NCBI GenBank assembly: GCA_965249615.1
Contig: CBDFMI010000004.1
Span: 226,813-290,812 of the forward strand
Direction of reading: 5' to 3'
Source of the DNA: G963555815 sp965249615 [NCBI: bacterium]
Lineage (GTDB): Bacteria; UBA8248; JACPRG01
Length of the DNA: 64,000 nt
The position numbers and the translations under genes were made by a program. The notes under the pieces are model-generated. The model was not told the DNA's origin. It saw only the letters and a list, made by a program, of their open reading frames with translations, and did not search any database. Of this stretch, positions 1-8,445 are shown piece after piece; within the stretch, counting starts at the first letter, position 1; each line of letters begins with the position of its first letter.

Positions 1-848
1 AGACACCGCGCCCCAAAAAATATCTCCATAAGGGCCAAAACCACCTTCAACAGACTTTCCTAAGATCTCCTGAAGAAAGCCCACGCGAAGACCCTTGGAA
101 GATGCCATGAAAAATGCGATGACATAAGTTGCAAAGGCACCCGCCGGCAGGATCCACACCGCTGGCCGGGAGAGCTGGCGCAATACCCGAAGGGGGGGTG
201 CGAAAAGCCCCTCCTCTTTGGGGAGGGTGAGGAGACCAAGGACCCCAATCGCCACTAGTGTGAAAGGAAAAGTGCTGTTGGTCCCAAGCTCCAGGGTCAG
301 GGCTACCGAGGCAAGCAAGGCCCTCCCCCGAGTGGGCCTCTCAAAATACCCAAGAAAGGCAAGGACCGTGAGACTCTGAGCGAGGACCGCATAGCTCCCC
401 CAGCTCACACTTCGCGCATGCGACACCGCCTCGGGGAGAACGGCCATGAGGGCTGCCGCCAAAAGGCCCACCTCGGGCGAAAAAAGCCGGCGCCCCACGA
501 TATAAACCACCACAAGGGTGGCCATCGCCGAAAGGGTGCTTGGCAGGGTAAGGACCGACTCCCGAAGGGCGATGCCCAGAGCAGAGAGAAGCCCGTAGAA
601 GAAGAAGGGAAGCGCCGCCGAGGCAAACCCCTCTTGGTAAGAGAAGATCTGCGCGAAGAAATTGGCTGCCAAAGGGGAGAACTCAAAGAGAGAGGTCTGG
701 GCAAGACGAAGAGAGGGCATGAGAAGGCCAGCCTCTGTGCTCCTAATAAACGGGTGTCCGAGGGAGTAGAAACGAAGAAATCCCGCCCCGATCAGGATGG
801 CGATCAGGATAGTGAACTCTTTAGAAAAGCCCTGCCGAAGCTTTTTCA
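1..848 (-). CDS. GT-C (PMT_2/ArnT-like) membrane glycosyltransferase, 3' end outside window
   Basis: This open frame starts at an ATG at 846-848 and runs leftward off the window edge, so only about 280 N-terminal residues are visible. An N-terminal membrane segment is followed by RFYSLG and STEAG. This matches the first luminal loop of GT-C transferases, where an acidic residue is catalytic. Several hydrophobic helices follow (for example around TLVVVYIVGRRFF). Family knowledge suggests transfer of a sugar from a polyprenyl-phosphate donor at the membrane. Acceptor and sugar cannot be told. It is divergent from the gene at 983, with 134 bp between them. Confidence 0.7.
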
Positions 849-982
849 TCCGTTATATCCTTTGTCTCCTCGTACATTCTTGCATAACTTTGTCCGGAAA
901 TCCCTAATGGGTTTCCGCTTTTAGGGGAGAGAAAAGCCTTCTTTCCTGCGTTGAGGATGGCATTATAAGGAGAGGTTTTTGG

Positions 983-2077
983 GTGTTAAGAGAGGGACCG
1001 GCACTTGTCTGCCGGCTCGAAACTGCGCACCTTCGGGAAAACCGCCTCCTCGGCAGAGAGAAAGGACTCACGACGGACCTCCTCCCAGGAAAACTTCCCC
1101 CCACTCTCCTCTCCCGACTTCTCCGTGAGGAGCCGATTCGGGACCCTCGGGTGCGGCTTGGTCCCGGGGTCGGTCTGGACGCCGCCGTCCTGGACATGGG
1201 GGACCATTATCTCATCGCCAAGACGGACCCCATCACTCAGGCCACGGATCTCATCGGATGGTACGCCGTCCATATTAACGCCAATGACATTGCCTGCCTC
1301 GGAGGAAAACCCCGCTGGTTCCTGGCGACCATCCTTTTGCCTGAATCGGGGGCCGAAGAGGGCCAAATACAGGAGATCTTCCGGGATATCCGCCGGGCCT
1401 GCACTGCCCTTGAGATGACTCTGGTGGGCGGCCACACTGAGGTCACCTCCGGACTAGAGAGGCTGGTCGTTTGCGGGGCCATGCTGGGGGAGGCCCTAAA
1501 GGATGGGCTTGTGACCCCCGAGGGGGCGCGCCCGAAAGACGCCCTGGTCCTGACGAAAGGGGTCCCCCTTGAGGCCGTTGCCATCCTGGCCCGAGAGTTG
1601 CGGGGAGATCTCGAGGGGAAGTTTGAACAGCGGCTTTTGGATGACGCGGCGGGGTTGTTATATGAACCGGGAATCAGCGTGGTCCGGGACGCGCAGGTGG
1701 CGATAGAGGCCGTTTCCGTCCACGCTTTTCATGACCCGACGGAGGGGGGGCTTGCAACAGCGGTCCACGAGTTGGCCGAGGCGTCCGGCCTTGGGGCCGT
1801 GGTCGAGGCCGAGCAGGTCCCAGTCCTTGAGGCGGGCCGGCTCTTCTGTCATTATCTGAGCCTTGACCCCCTCGGGGCCTTCGCCTCTGGGGCGCTCCTG
1901 ATCGCCTTGGACCCGGGGGATGTCCCCGCCCTCCTCACGGCCCTTCAATCCCGCGGGATCCCGGCCGCCCTCATCGGTGAGCTGCGAGAGCGGGGCGAGG
2001 GGCTAAAACTTCGGGAGCGGGGGAAGCTTCGAGATCTACCCCTGTTCACCCAGGACGAGACTGGAAAAGTGCTTTGA
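983..2077 (+). CDS. AIR synthase-related (HypE-like) ATP-binding protein
   Basis: This 364-residue protein has the PurM/HypE/SelD superfamily layout. An N-terminal segment has LGPGVGLDAAVLD and TDPIT (ATP/metal-binding half), followed by HINANDIACLGG, and a C-terminal half carries HDPTEGGLATA. The start is GTG with AAGGAG about ten bases upstream. It is smaller-featured than HypE and lacks the HypE C-terminal PRxC-type tail, so hydrogenase maturation is not implied. Enzymes of this fold make acyl-phosphate or amide-type intermediates. The true substrate is unknown. Its stop overlaps the next gene by four bases (TTGA), so the two are probably co-translated. Confidence 0.75.
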   Translation: MLREGPALVCRLETAHLRENRLLGREKGLTTDLLPGKLPPTLLSRLLREEPIRDPRVRLGPGVGLDAAVLDMGDHYLIAKTDPITQATDLIGWYAVHINANDIACLGGKPRWFLATILLPESGAEEGQIQEIFRDIRRACTALEMTLVGGHTEVTSGLERLVVCGAMLGEALKDGLVTPEGARPKDALVLTKGVPLEAVAILARELRGDLEGKFEQRLLDDAAGLLYEPGISVVRDAQVAIEAVSVHAFHDPTEGGLATAVHELAEASGLGAVVEAEQVPVLEAGRLFCHYLSLDPLGAFASGALLIALDPGDVPALLTALQSRGIPAALIGELRERGEGLKLRERGKLRDLPLFTQDETGKVL

Positions 2078-2691
2078 TAAAAGACATGGACATGAATATG
2101 GATATAAAGCTTCAGGGCGTCCTTTTGGATTTTGACGGGACCCTGACCAAGCCCTTCTTCGACTGGCCTGCCATGAAGGCCGAGATGGGATTTGAGGAAG
2201 ACCTCCTCATCTTGGATTACATTGCCACGTTGAAGGAACCGGAGCGCTCGCGCATCCAAACCATTCTCCATCGTCACGAGGCCGAGGCGGCGGCGGCAGC
2301 GGAGCTCAACGATGGGGTTTCTGAGCTTTTAAGTTACCTTAGGCAAAAGGGACTCGCGATGGGCCTTGTGACGAACAACCGAAAGGTCAATGTGGACCAG
2401 GTCCTGACCCGGTTCAATCTTCAGTTTGAGACCGTCATCGCCCGGGATATCGGATTCTGGAAGCCCGACCCTCGCCATGTCCTGGTCGGCGCCGAGGCCC
2501 TTCGGGTGCCCCCTCAGGCGATTGCTTTTATCGGAGACGGCCGCTTCGACATGGAGGCGGGGCGGGCCGCCGGGATGAAGACCATCTACCTGAAGAGCGG
2601 GGGCTGGGGGATGGAGGAGTGCGCTCACCTCTGTGACCACGTCATCGAGGACCTTCAGCAGGCCATTCCTCTTCTTGCGGCCATGGGGTGA
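2074..2691 (+). CDS. HAD-superfamily phosphatase (phosphoglycolate phosphatase-like)
   Basis: This protein of about 205 residues has all four HAD motifs: DFDGTL (nucleophile Asp), VTNN (motif II), KPDP with its Lys (motif III) and GDGRFDMEAG (motif IV). A cap domain lies between motifs I and II, as in subfamily I phosphatases. The TTG at 2074 overlaps the upstream stop. ATGs at 2086, 2092 and 2098 are equally possible starts. It likely removes phosphate from a small metabolite in the cytoplasm, and the substrate is not readable from sequence. Translational coupling to the AIR-synthase-like gene suggests a shared pathway. Confidence 0.8.
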   Translation: MIKDMDMNMDIKLQGVLLDFDGTLTKPFFDWPAMKAEMGFEEDLLILDYIATLKEPERSRIQTILHRHEAEAAAAAELNDGVSELLSYLRQKGLAMGLVTNNRKVNVDQVLTRFNLQFETVIARDIGFWKPDPRHVLVGAEALRVPPQAIAFIGDGRFDMEAGRAAGMKTIYLKSGGWGMEECAHLCDHVIEDLQQAIPLLAAMG

Positions 2692-2726
2692 GAAACACTC
2701 AGGCATCCAGCCTGAGCAAGAGGATC

Positions 2727-3476
2727 TTATGGTGATCCCCCGTCGACGGTTTTCCCCCTTAGATTTTTGCCTGAGAGCCGACCTCGAAGATAGCCTCGCA
2801 CGCCAAGGCCCATGATGAGCAGGGCCGAGAAGCCAAGGACCCCCCAGAGCCAGAACATCTCCAGCTGTCCGAGGTTTTCGCCAAGCCAAGAGTAGAGCAC
2901 CGTGGCGGGGATCATGCCAAGGCCCGTCGCCACAAGAAATCCCCTGAGGGAGATGCGGGTTAAGCCCGCCCCGTAGCTGATGACATCGAAAGAGACAATG
3001 GGGATGAGGCGGCCGAGGAAAACCGCGTATTTCCCATAGGTCTCAAAGAAATGGTCAGCGAGGCGAAGTCCCCTCTTTCCGGTGAAACGCTCGGCGACGG
3101 GGCGTCCGAGGGCTTTGGCCAGATAGAAGCACAAGATGGCCGCCGCCATGGCGCTCACCCACGAGAGGAGCGCTCCCAAAAAAGTTCCAAAGAGGAGGCC
3201 GTTCACCAGCGTGAGGACGACGGCTGGTAGCGGGGCGATGACCCCCTGAAGGAGCATGAGGAGCCCTGAGACGAGGGGGGCAAAGATCCCAAAGGAAAGC
3301 AGGTATCCCCTTAAATTCTCAATGTCGGCTCTGGCCAGAAGACCCACCACCTCATTGACCTGGGCCCGAAGGGGGGCGATCCCCAGGTAGAGCGCCGCGA
3401 CCACGCCCAGGAGAATGAGGGTGACAAAGGCCCTATGAATTCCGCGCGAGGCCGTCTCTCTGATGAGTTTGCTCAT
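2727..3476 (-). CDS. TVP38/TMEM64 family (DedA/VTT domain) membrane protein
   Basis: This 249-residue integral membrane protein has five or six hydrophobic segments. The VTT core is visible as a GxLLF/LGALLS stretch, then FYLAKALGRP, then FLGRLIPIVSFDVISYGAGLT, a family hallmark. The C-terminus is basic. Members of this family are linked to lipid scrambling or transport in the cytoplasmic membrane, but the function of this one is not shown. It lies 137 bp upstream of the selD stop in the same orientation, so it may be transcribed from selD. Confidence 0.75.
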   Translation of the reverse strand: MSKLIRETASRGIHRAFVTLILLGVVAALYLGIAPLRAQVNEVVGLLARADIENLRGYLLSFGIFAPLVSGLLMLLQGVIAPLPAVVLTLVNGLLFGTFLGALLSWVSAMAAAILCFYLAKALGRPVAERFTGKRGLRLADHFFETYGKYAVFLGRLIPIVSFDVISYGAGLTRISLRGFLVATGLGMIPATVLYSWLGENLGQLEMFWLWGVLGFSALLIMGLGVRGYLRGRLSGKNLRGKTVDGGSP

Positions 3477-3613
3477 TGAACCGATAGACTCGAATTAAAA
3501 AGGGAAAGAATTCAGGTCTTAGAGCGCATGGGCTAAGGATATGAGATCCGGGGACGATCTTCCTAGAAAATCTGGGAAAGGACCCAAACTTTCTGAGAGG
3601 CAGGTGTTCCCCT

Positions 3614-4744
3614 TCAGGGGAGAATGGTGATGTGGCCTACCGGGCCGTCGGTGACCTGTCCGATGATGGCGGGGGCGGGGACGCCCTCCCTTTTCATCTT
3701 CTCCACCATGGGTCCGGCCTTTTCCGGTGGAAGGGCGATGAGAAGGGGCCCGGAGGTCTGTGCGTCACACAGGACAGCCAGCTCCCGCTCTGTCGCCCCT
3801 GGGGAAAGAGTCACCTTCTCTCTCATCCACTTCCGGTTTCGCTCCCCCCCTCCGCGGGTCCCGGGAATGGCAAAAGCCTCGATCCCCTCAAAGCGGGGGA
3901 CTTTTTGGAAGGAGATCTTCATCCCGACGCCGCTTGCCTCGGCCACGTTATGGGCGTGGCCGAGGAGACCATAGCCGGTGATATCGGTGCAGGCGTGGGC
4001 CTCGAACTCCACCATAATCTCCCCCGCCCGCCGGTTCAGTGTCCGCATAGAGTGGACGGTCTCCTCGTAGACCTCCTCCGTGACAGAGGTCCCGCGGCCA
4101 TTTCCCCCTAAGCGGAAACGCTTTCTCCACCCGGCGAAGCCGTCCGGGGCCTTCCTCATGTTGGTGACGATGCCGGTCCCGATCTTCTTGGTGAGGACGA
4201 GGGAGTCTCCGGGCCGTGCCTGGGTGTTCGTGATCATGGCGCGAGGGTCCACGATGCCCGTGACGGCGATCCCATACTTGGGTTCGGGGTCATCGACGCT
4301 GTGGCCCCCCACGATGACGGCCCCCGCCTCCATCATCTTCTCGGCCCCGCCCCGGAGGATCTCGCCCAGGGTGTCAAGACCGACAGCGCAGGGATAGCTC
4401 ACCAGGTTGAGGCCCGTTACGGGTCTCGCCCCCATGGTGTAGCAGTCGCTGAGGGCGTTGGCGGCCGCAATCTGGCCGAACTCGTAGGGGCTGTCCACGA
4501 TGGGGGTGAAGAAGTCCACCGTCTGGACAATGGCCAAATCTTCCCGAAGCCGGTAGACCCCGGTGTCGTCTCCGGCATTCAGCCCGTAGAGAAGGTTCGG
4601 GTCAGTGAAGCGGGGCAGCCCTGCCAGGGCCGTTCGCAGGTCCTCCGGACCCAACTTGCTGCCTCACCCTCCGGCCTTGACCATCCGGGTCAGCAGGACC
4701 CCTTCGTCCGCCTTGCGGCTCACCTCAGACTTCCTCGAATTCAT
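3614..4744 (-). CDS. selD: Selenophosphate synthetase SelD, itself a selenoprotein (UGA at 4664-4666)
   Basis: SelD makes selenophosphate from selenide and ATP, the Se donor for selenocysteine. A plain reading begins at a TTG at 4654 and lacks the catalytic N-terminus. Reading through UGA gives 376 codons from ATG 4744, and residues 24-32 become AGGUGSKLG. Sec27 and Lys30 sit exactly where the catalytic Cys17 and Lys20 of E. coli SelD sit. Downstream are GDDTG, DFFTP, GGHSVDDPEPKYG and the DITGYGLLGHAHN motif, all typical of SelD. A hairpin with a GGUCC stem follows the UGA. No selA, selB or selC is in the window. Confidence 0.93.
4639..4666 (-). promoter_or_regulatory. UGA codon and candidate SECIS hairpin in selD
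   Basis: On the minus strand the UGA (4666-4664) is followed after twelve bases by a perfect 5-bp stem GGUCC/GGACC (4651-4647 with 4643-4639) closing a GGA loop. A GCA/UGC outer helix is possible. Spacing and size resemble bacterial SECIS elements, which bind SelB just downstream of the Sec codon. The fold was done by eye. Confidence 0.6.
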
Positions 4745-5014
4745 CTTGTCCGTCCCGCAGATCTGTCCTTGGGTACGAAAACCAATTCCAGGTTTCCTTG
4801 AATATATCTCGAAATTTTATTCTTGCCATCGTTAGATTTTATGGTCGAGGTTTCACCTATCAGTTTTTAACCTAACCAGTCTAACACGGCTCTTTAGCCA
4901 AGTCCTGCGCCGGGGGTGATTTCGACTCCAACCCGTCTATGGTATATTTTGACTGATCTAGCGGTCAGAGGACTCCCTTCCGGTCTTTCTCCTTCGCTGA
5001 TTTGAGAGGATTCC

Positions 5015-6715
5015 ATGCCTTCTCAAGCAGGTACCGCCGTGGAGACGAAAACCACCTTTGAGATTCTTCTAGACCTCTTCCACCAAAGCGTCGACCGCTT
5101 CTCCGACCGGGTGGCGTTCCAGCGAGAGGTGGGGGGGGGCCTTAGGACCTTCACCTACAGAGAGGTGGGCCGCAGAGCCCAGGGGGTTGCCCATCAGCTC
5201 TTGCGCCTTGGGATTGGCCAGGGCGAGCGGGTCGGCATCCTCTCTGAGAACCGGCCTGAGTGGGGAATCTCTTTCTTCGGCATCCTCCTCGCAGGGGGGA
5301 TCGTCGTCCCCCTGGACATTCGGCTCAAGGCGGCGGAGGTGGAGAACATCCTGAAGCGTTCAGGGGCCCGGGCCGCTTTCGCGGGCGAGGGGGGACAAAA
5401 AACTTTGGAGGAGGTGAGGAAAGGACTTCCCAGCCTTCAGCACATCCTTTCCATGCAGGTCCCGGACTTCGCCCCGGAGACGGCGGAGACCCCCCAAGTA
5501 CAAAAAGTACAAAAGCCCTCGCCCGACGATTTGGCCATCTTGGCCTTCTCCTCCGGGACGACAGGACAGCCCAAGGGCGTGATGCTGACCCACGGGAATC
5601 TCGCCAGCAATGTGGCGGCGATCCTCTCCATCGCGGTCCACGAGAGACGCGATGTCCTTCTCTCCGTCCTTCCCCTCCACCATCTTTTCGAGTGCACCGG
5701 AGGTTTCCTCGCCCCCTTCGCCAAGGGCTGCACTGTCCATTACCTCGACTCCATTACACCCAGGGCCATCTCAGCGGCACTCTCAGAACGGGGGATCACC
5801 ATCAGCCCTCTCGTTCCGGCCCTCCTTCGCCTTTTTCACAAGAACATCTTCTCCACAATCGAGCGGTCATCTGCCTTGAGGCGTGCTCTCTTCCGCAGCC
5901 TTTTCTCCGTAGCCTCTTTTTCTCAGGGCCTGGGCCTCCCCCTGGGGCGCTTCTTGTTTCCGCAGATACGACGCCGCTTTGGCCGGCAGTTTCGCTTCTT
6001 TGTGAGCGGCGGGGCGGCCCTTGAGCCCGCGATCCATCGGGACCTAAAAATCCTCGGTCTTGAGGTCCTCCAGGGCTACGGCCTCACGGAGACATCGCCC
6101 ATCACCCACGTAAACCGCCCAGGGGGGAGCAAGATAGGGACCGTGGGTCCTCCCATCCCCGGCGTAGAAGTCCGTCTTGAGCCCGTCGACGGGGCCGAGG
6201 CTGGAGAGGGCGAGGTCGTTATCCGGGGGCCAAACGTCATGAAGGGTTACTACGAGGCCCCGGAGATGACGGCCAAGGTTCTGAAGGACGGCTGGTTTTA
6301 CACAGGGGACATTGGTCGCCTCGATGAGGACGGGCACCTCGTGATCTGCGGTCGATCGAAAAATGTCATCGTTTCCGAAGCAGGGAAAAACATCTATCCC
6401 GAGGAGGTGGAAGAGGAGATTCTGAAGAGCGCTTATGTCAAGGAGGTCTGCGTCCTCGGGAAGAAGAGTCCGAAGGGGGGAGAGGCGGTCTTCGCCGTCA
6501 TCGTTCCCGATGAGGAGGCATTCAAGGAAAAAGGGGGAGGTCAGGAGAGGGAGGTTTTGGGACAAGAAGTGAAAAAGGCCTCCTCCCGTCTTGCCGACTA
6601 TAAGCGCGTCGAAGATTTTGTCGTGGTCATGGAAGAACTCCCCAAGACGACGACCCTCAAGCACAAGCGCCGGGAGATCATCGATCTCCTTCGGCAAAAG
6701 GGGTTTTGGGGATGA
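5015..6715 (+). CDS. AMP-dependent acyl-CoA synthetase/ligase
   Basis: This 566-residue protein of the ANL superfamily has the P-loop-like motif SSGTTGQPKG, the A5 motif GYGLTETSP, the A7 motif WFYTGDIG and a C-terminal domain with GKNIYPEEVE and a late KTTTLKHKRREI containing the catalytic Lys. Proteins of this type activate a carboxylic acid, often a long-chain fatty acid, to its CoA thioester through an acyl-AMP. Length is slightly below typical FadD. No N-terminal membrane segment is evident. It starts after a 270-bp divergent region shared with selD. The acid activated is unknown. Confidence 0.85.
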   Translation: MPSQAGTAVETKTTFEILLDLFHQSVDRFSDRVAFQREVGGGLRTFTYREVGRRAQGVAHQLLRLGIGQGERVGILSENRPEWGISFFGILLAGGIVVPLDIRLKAAEVENILKRSGARAAFAGEGGQKTLEEVRKGLPSLQHILSMQVPDFAPETAETPQVQKVQKPSPDDLAILAFSSGTTGQPKGVMLTHGNLASNVAAILSIAVHERRDVLLSVLPLHHLFECTGGFLAPFAKGCTVHYLDSITPRAISAALSERGITISPLVPALLRLFHKNIFSTIERSSALRRALFRSLFSVASFSQGLGLPLGRFLFPQIRRRFGRQFRFFVSGGAALEPAIHRDLKILGLEVLQGYGLTETSPITHVNRPGGSKIGTVGPPIPGVEVRLEPVDGAEAGEGEVVIRGPNVMKGYYEAPEMTAKVLKDGWFYTGDIGRLDEDGHLVICGRSKNVIVSEAGKNIYPEEVEEEILKSAYVKEVCVLGKKSPKGGEAVFAVIVPDEEAFKEKGGGQEREVLGQEVKKASSRLADYKRVEDFVVVMEELPKTTTLKHKRREIIDLLRQKGFWG

Positions 6716-6762
6716 CGGAGTCCTTTCAGCCCGGCCAACCGAAGGTTTGAAAAGGTGAGAAG

Positions 6763-7125
6763 ATGAGACAGATCCTCTTTGTGCTGCTGGCGGTTTCTCT
6801 TCTCGTTTTTGGACTCACGAGAGAAGGGGAGGGCGAAACGAAGGAGTTCACGGGTTGCATTAATGCGATCAATTTCAATCTGGGTCCGGAGGCAACCCGG
6901 ATCATCGTCCAAGTGGGTTCGAATTCGCTTTGGCTGCAACGCGACGGGATAACGGTGGGAGGAGGGGCGCCCTATTTGACCTACGCCCAGGCGGCCGCCC
7001 TGGAGCCCATCCTGGCCACCTTGCGGGCCGGCGCGGCGGCCAGGGTGAAGGCGTTTGTCCGGTGGGATGATTCCACTGACCTGGTCCACGTCGTCCAGGT
7101 ACTCTTCAATTCTCCCTGCGGCTAA
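6763..7125 (+). CDS. Small secreted protein of unknown function
   Basis: This 120-residue protein starts with an ATG preceded by AAGGTGAGAAG. It has a clear signal peptide of about 26 residues (basic start, LFVLLAVSLLVFGL core) and then a mature domain with two Cys, GCINAIN near the new N-terminus and SPCG at the C-terminus, which could form one disulfide. No known family was recognised. It follows the acyl-CoA ligase by 47 bp in the same orientation. Confidence 0.65.
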   Translation: MRQILFVLLAVSLLVFGLTREGEGETKEFTGCINAINFNLGPEATRIIVQVGSNSLWLQRDGITVGGGAPYLTYAQAAALEPILATLRAGAAARVKAFVRWDDSTDLVHVVQVLFNSPCG

Positions 7126-7157
7126 GACCGGACAATCCCGTTTCTGCTTTCTAGTTT

Positions 7158-7610
7158 CTAAGGCTTTGCTCGGGAGGCCAGGGACTCGTAGCTCACACCT
7201 TCGGCATTTTCCATGCTCACGGGAAGGCCGAGCTCCTGCCATCCCTGGGCCACCAGCTGGCCGGTATTGTCCCGAAGCCCCCCAAACCCTCCCCACACGT
7301 TACAGACGCTCTGATAGCCCGCCTCGGCCAGGATCTCAGCCGCCTTCTGGGAGCGCATCCCCACCTGGCAGCCTATGGCAAGCCGGGCCTCTTTGGGGAA
7401 GTTAGCCTCGGCCACCTTGAGAAAGTCAGGGTTTGGCACCATCCCTCCCTGGGCCTCATCAAGGTGGAGGAGGGGGATATTCACGGCCCCTTCAGGATGC
7501 CCGGCGGTGAATTCCGGGATGGAGCGGACGTCGATGTAGGCATAGGCCTCTGGGCCTGTCATCAGGTCCCGGGCCTCCGGCGGAGAGACCTTCTTTATCT
7601 CCATTTTCAA
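7158..7610 (-). CDS. Rhodanese-like sulfurtransferase
   Basis: This 150-residue single rhodanese domain has the active-site loop GCQVGMRS, with the persulfide-forming Cys followed by a six-residue loop, and the CH2A-like motif DVRSIPEFTAGHPEGAVNIP. It has no signal peptide, so it is probably cytoplasmic. The family moves sulfane sulfur to cyanide, thioredoxin or protein acceptors. It is monocistronic and convergent with the gene at 6763. The physiological acceptor is not known. Confidence 0.85.
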   Translation of the reverse strand: MKMEIKKVSPPEARDLMTGPEAYAYIDVRSIPEFTAGHPEGAVNIPLLHLDEAQGGMVPNPDFLKVAEANFPKEARLAIGCQVGMRSQKAAEILAEAGYQSVCNVWGGFGGLRDNTGQLVAQGWQELGLPVSMENAEGVSYESLASRAKP

Positions 7611-7838
7611 GCCTCCTTATCAGTGGGTTCTAAAAGTATACCAATTCCGGGCTCGAGCTCAAGGGTGATGGGCCCTGTTCTAGTGAGCCCTGATAGCGGT
7701 GAAGGCGTCCTTAACCCTTGGACAATGATTTAGCCGCCAGATCAAGTATAATGGCGCGGCACATTTAGTCCTGGCCGCAGGGAAGAAACGGGTCTGTGGA
7801 TGACAGGGAAGGGTGGATACGCCCCGGGAGGGATTTCG

Positions 7839-8075
7839 ATGAGGGGACGTTTTTGGATCGCAGCTTCGGTGGCCCTTGGCCTCTTCGTGGGGGGCTGTGC
7901 CGCCGGGGGGGTTGAGAGACTGAAACAGGAATACGAGCCTGTGACTAAGAAAGAGCAACAAATCCTCGATAGCCTTTACAGCCAGATGACCCCCGTCCAG
8001 CGCGATCGCTATCTCTCACTGCCCACCAAGGTCCAGCGGCGGGAGTACCTGAGGGCCCTCGGTATCCATCGATAG
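7839..8075 (+). CDS. Small outer-membrane-type lipoprotein
   Basis: The ATG at 7839 is preferred over one at 7800 because it puts a signal peptide first. MRGRFW is followed by a hydrophobic core and the lipobox LFVGGC, with Cys the likely lipidated residue. The mature part of about 58 residues is highly charged, predicted helical and ends REYLRALGIHR. It resembles the many short helical lipoproteins of Gram-negative bacteria. No family was recognised. Confidence 0.6.
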   Translation: MRGRFWIAASVALGLFVGGCAAGGVERLKQEYEPVTKKEQQILDSLYSQMTPVQRDRYLSLPTKVQRREYLRALGIHR

Positions 8076-8166
8076 CCCAGCGAGCAATGGGGGGATAGAT
8101 AAGAGGAGTCTTGGGATCGCAGCGATATGACTTGCCGTCGCCGTGAAAGTTGCGGATGGAGCGGGG

Positions 8167-8195
8167 TTGACCGAAGGGTGTCTAAAGAGTGTATA
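8167..8195 (+). promoter_or_regulatory. Sigma-70-like promoter for the micro-protein gene
   Basis: TTGACC and TGTATA are separated by 17 bp about 60 bp ahead of the small gene at 8257. A TATAAA overlapping the -10 is an alternative with 19-bp spacing. Confidence 0.4.
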
Positions 8196-8256
8196 AAACG
8201 TTTACACTGCTGCTTATCGTGGCGGTCGGCTTTGTGCCGAAAGGAGCTTTAAGGGC

Positions 8257-8355
8257 ATGGGTAGCGTTGTTAAAAAAAGAAAGAAAAAGATGCGTAAGCA
8301 CAAGCACAAAAAGCTTGTAGCCCGCACTCGCCACAAACGCCGACGCGGAAAATAA
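8257..8355 (+). CDS. AURKAIP1/COX24-domain micro-protein (bS22-like small-subunit protein)
   Basis: This 32-residue, extremely basic protein reads MGSVVKKRKKKMRKHKHK at its start and ends in TRHKRRRGK. Its pattern matches bacterial proteins of the AURKAIP1/COX24 family. In mycobacteria (bS22) and some Bacteroidetes these are small ribosomal-subunit proteins near the decoding region. The gene has AAGGAG ten bases before its ATG and a candidate promoter upstream. It is too short for most gene callers. The homology is judged by motif; ribosome binding here is inferred. Confidence 0.8.
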   Translation: MGSVVKKRKKKMRKHKHKKLVARTRHKRRRGK

Positions 8356-8445
8356 GAAGGAAACCCCCGCTGGGCGTCTAAGACCCAAGAACATCTTCCG
8401 TTCTCCATTTCTCTATCGCGGATCTCTTTTTCGTGATCGTTCGGG

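Noticed and set aside
2687-2816. Possible readthrough UGA at the end of the HAD gene as another selenoprotein
   Set aside because: The HAD protein is complete and the following frame has no conserved sequence and soon meets another stop.
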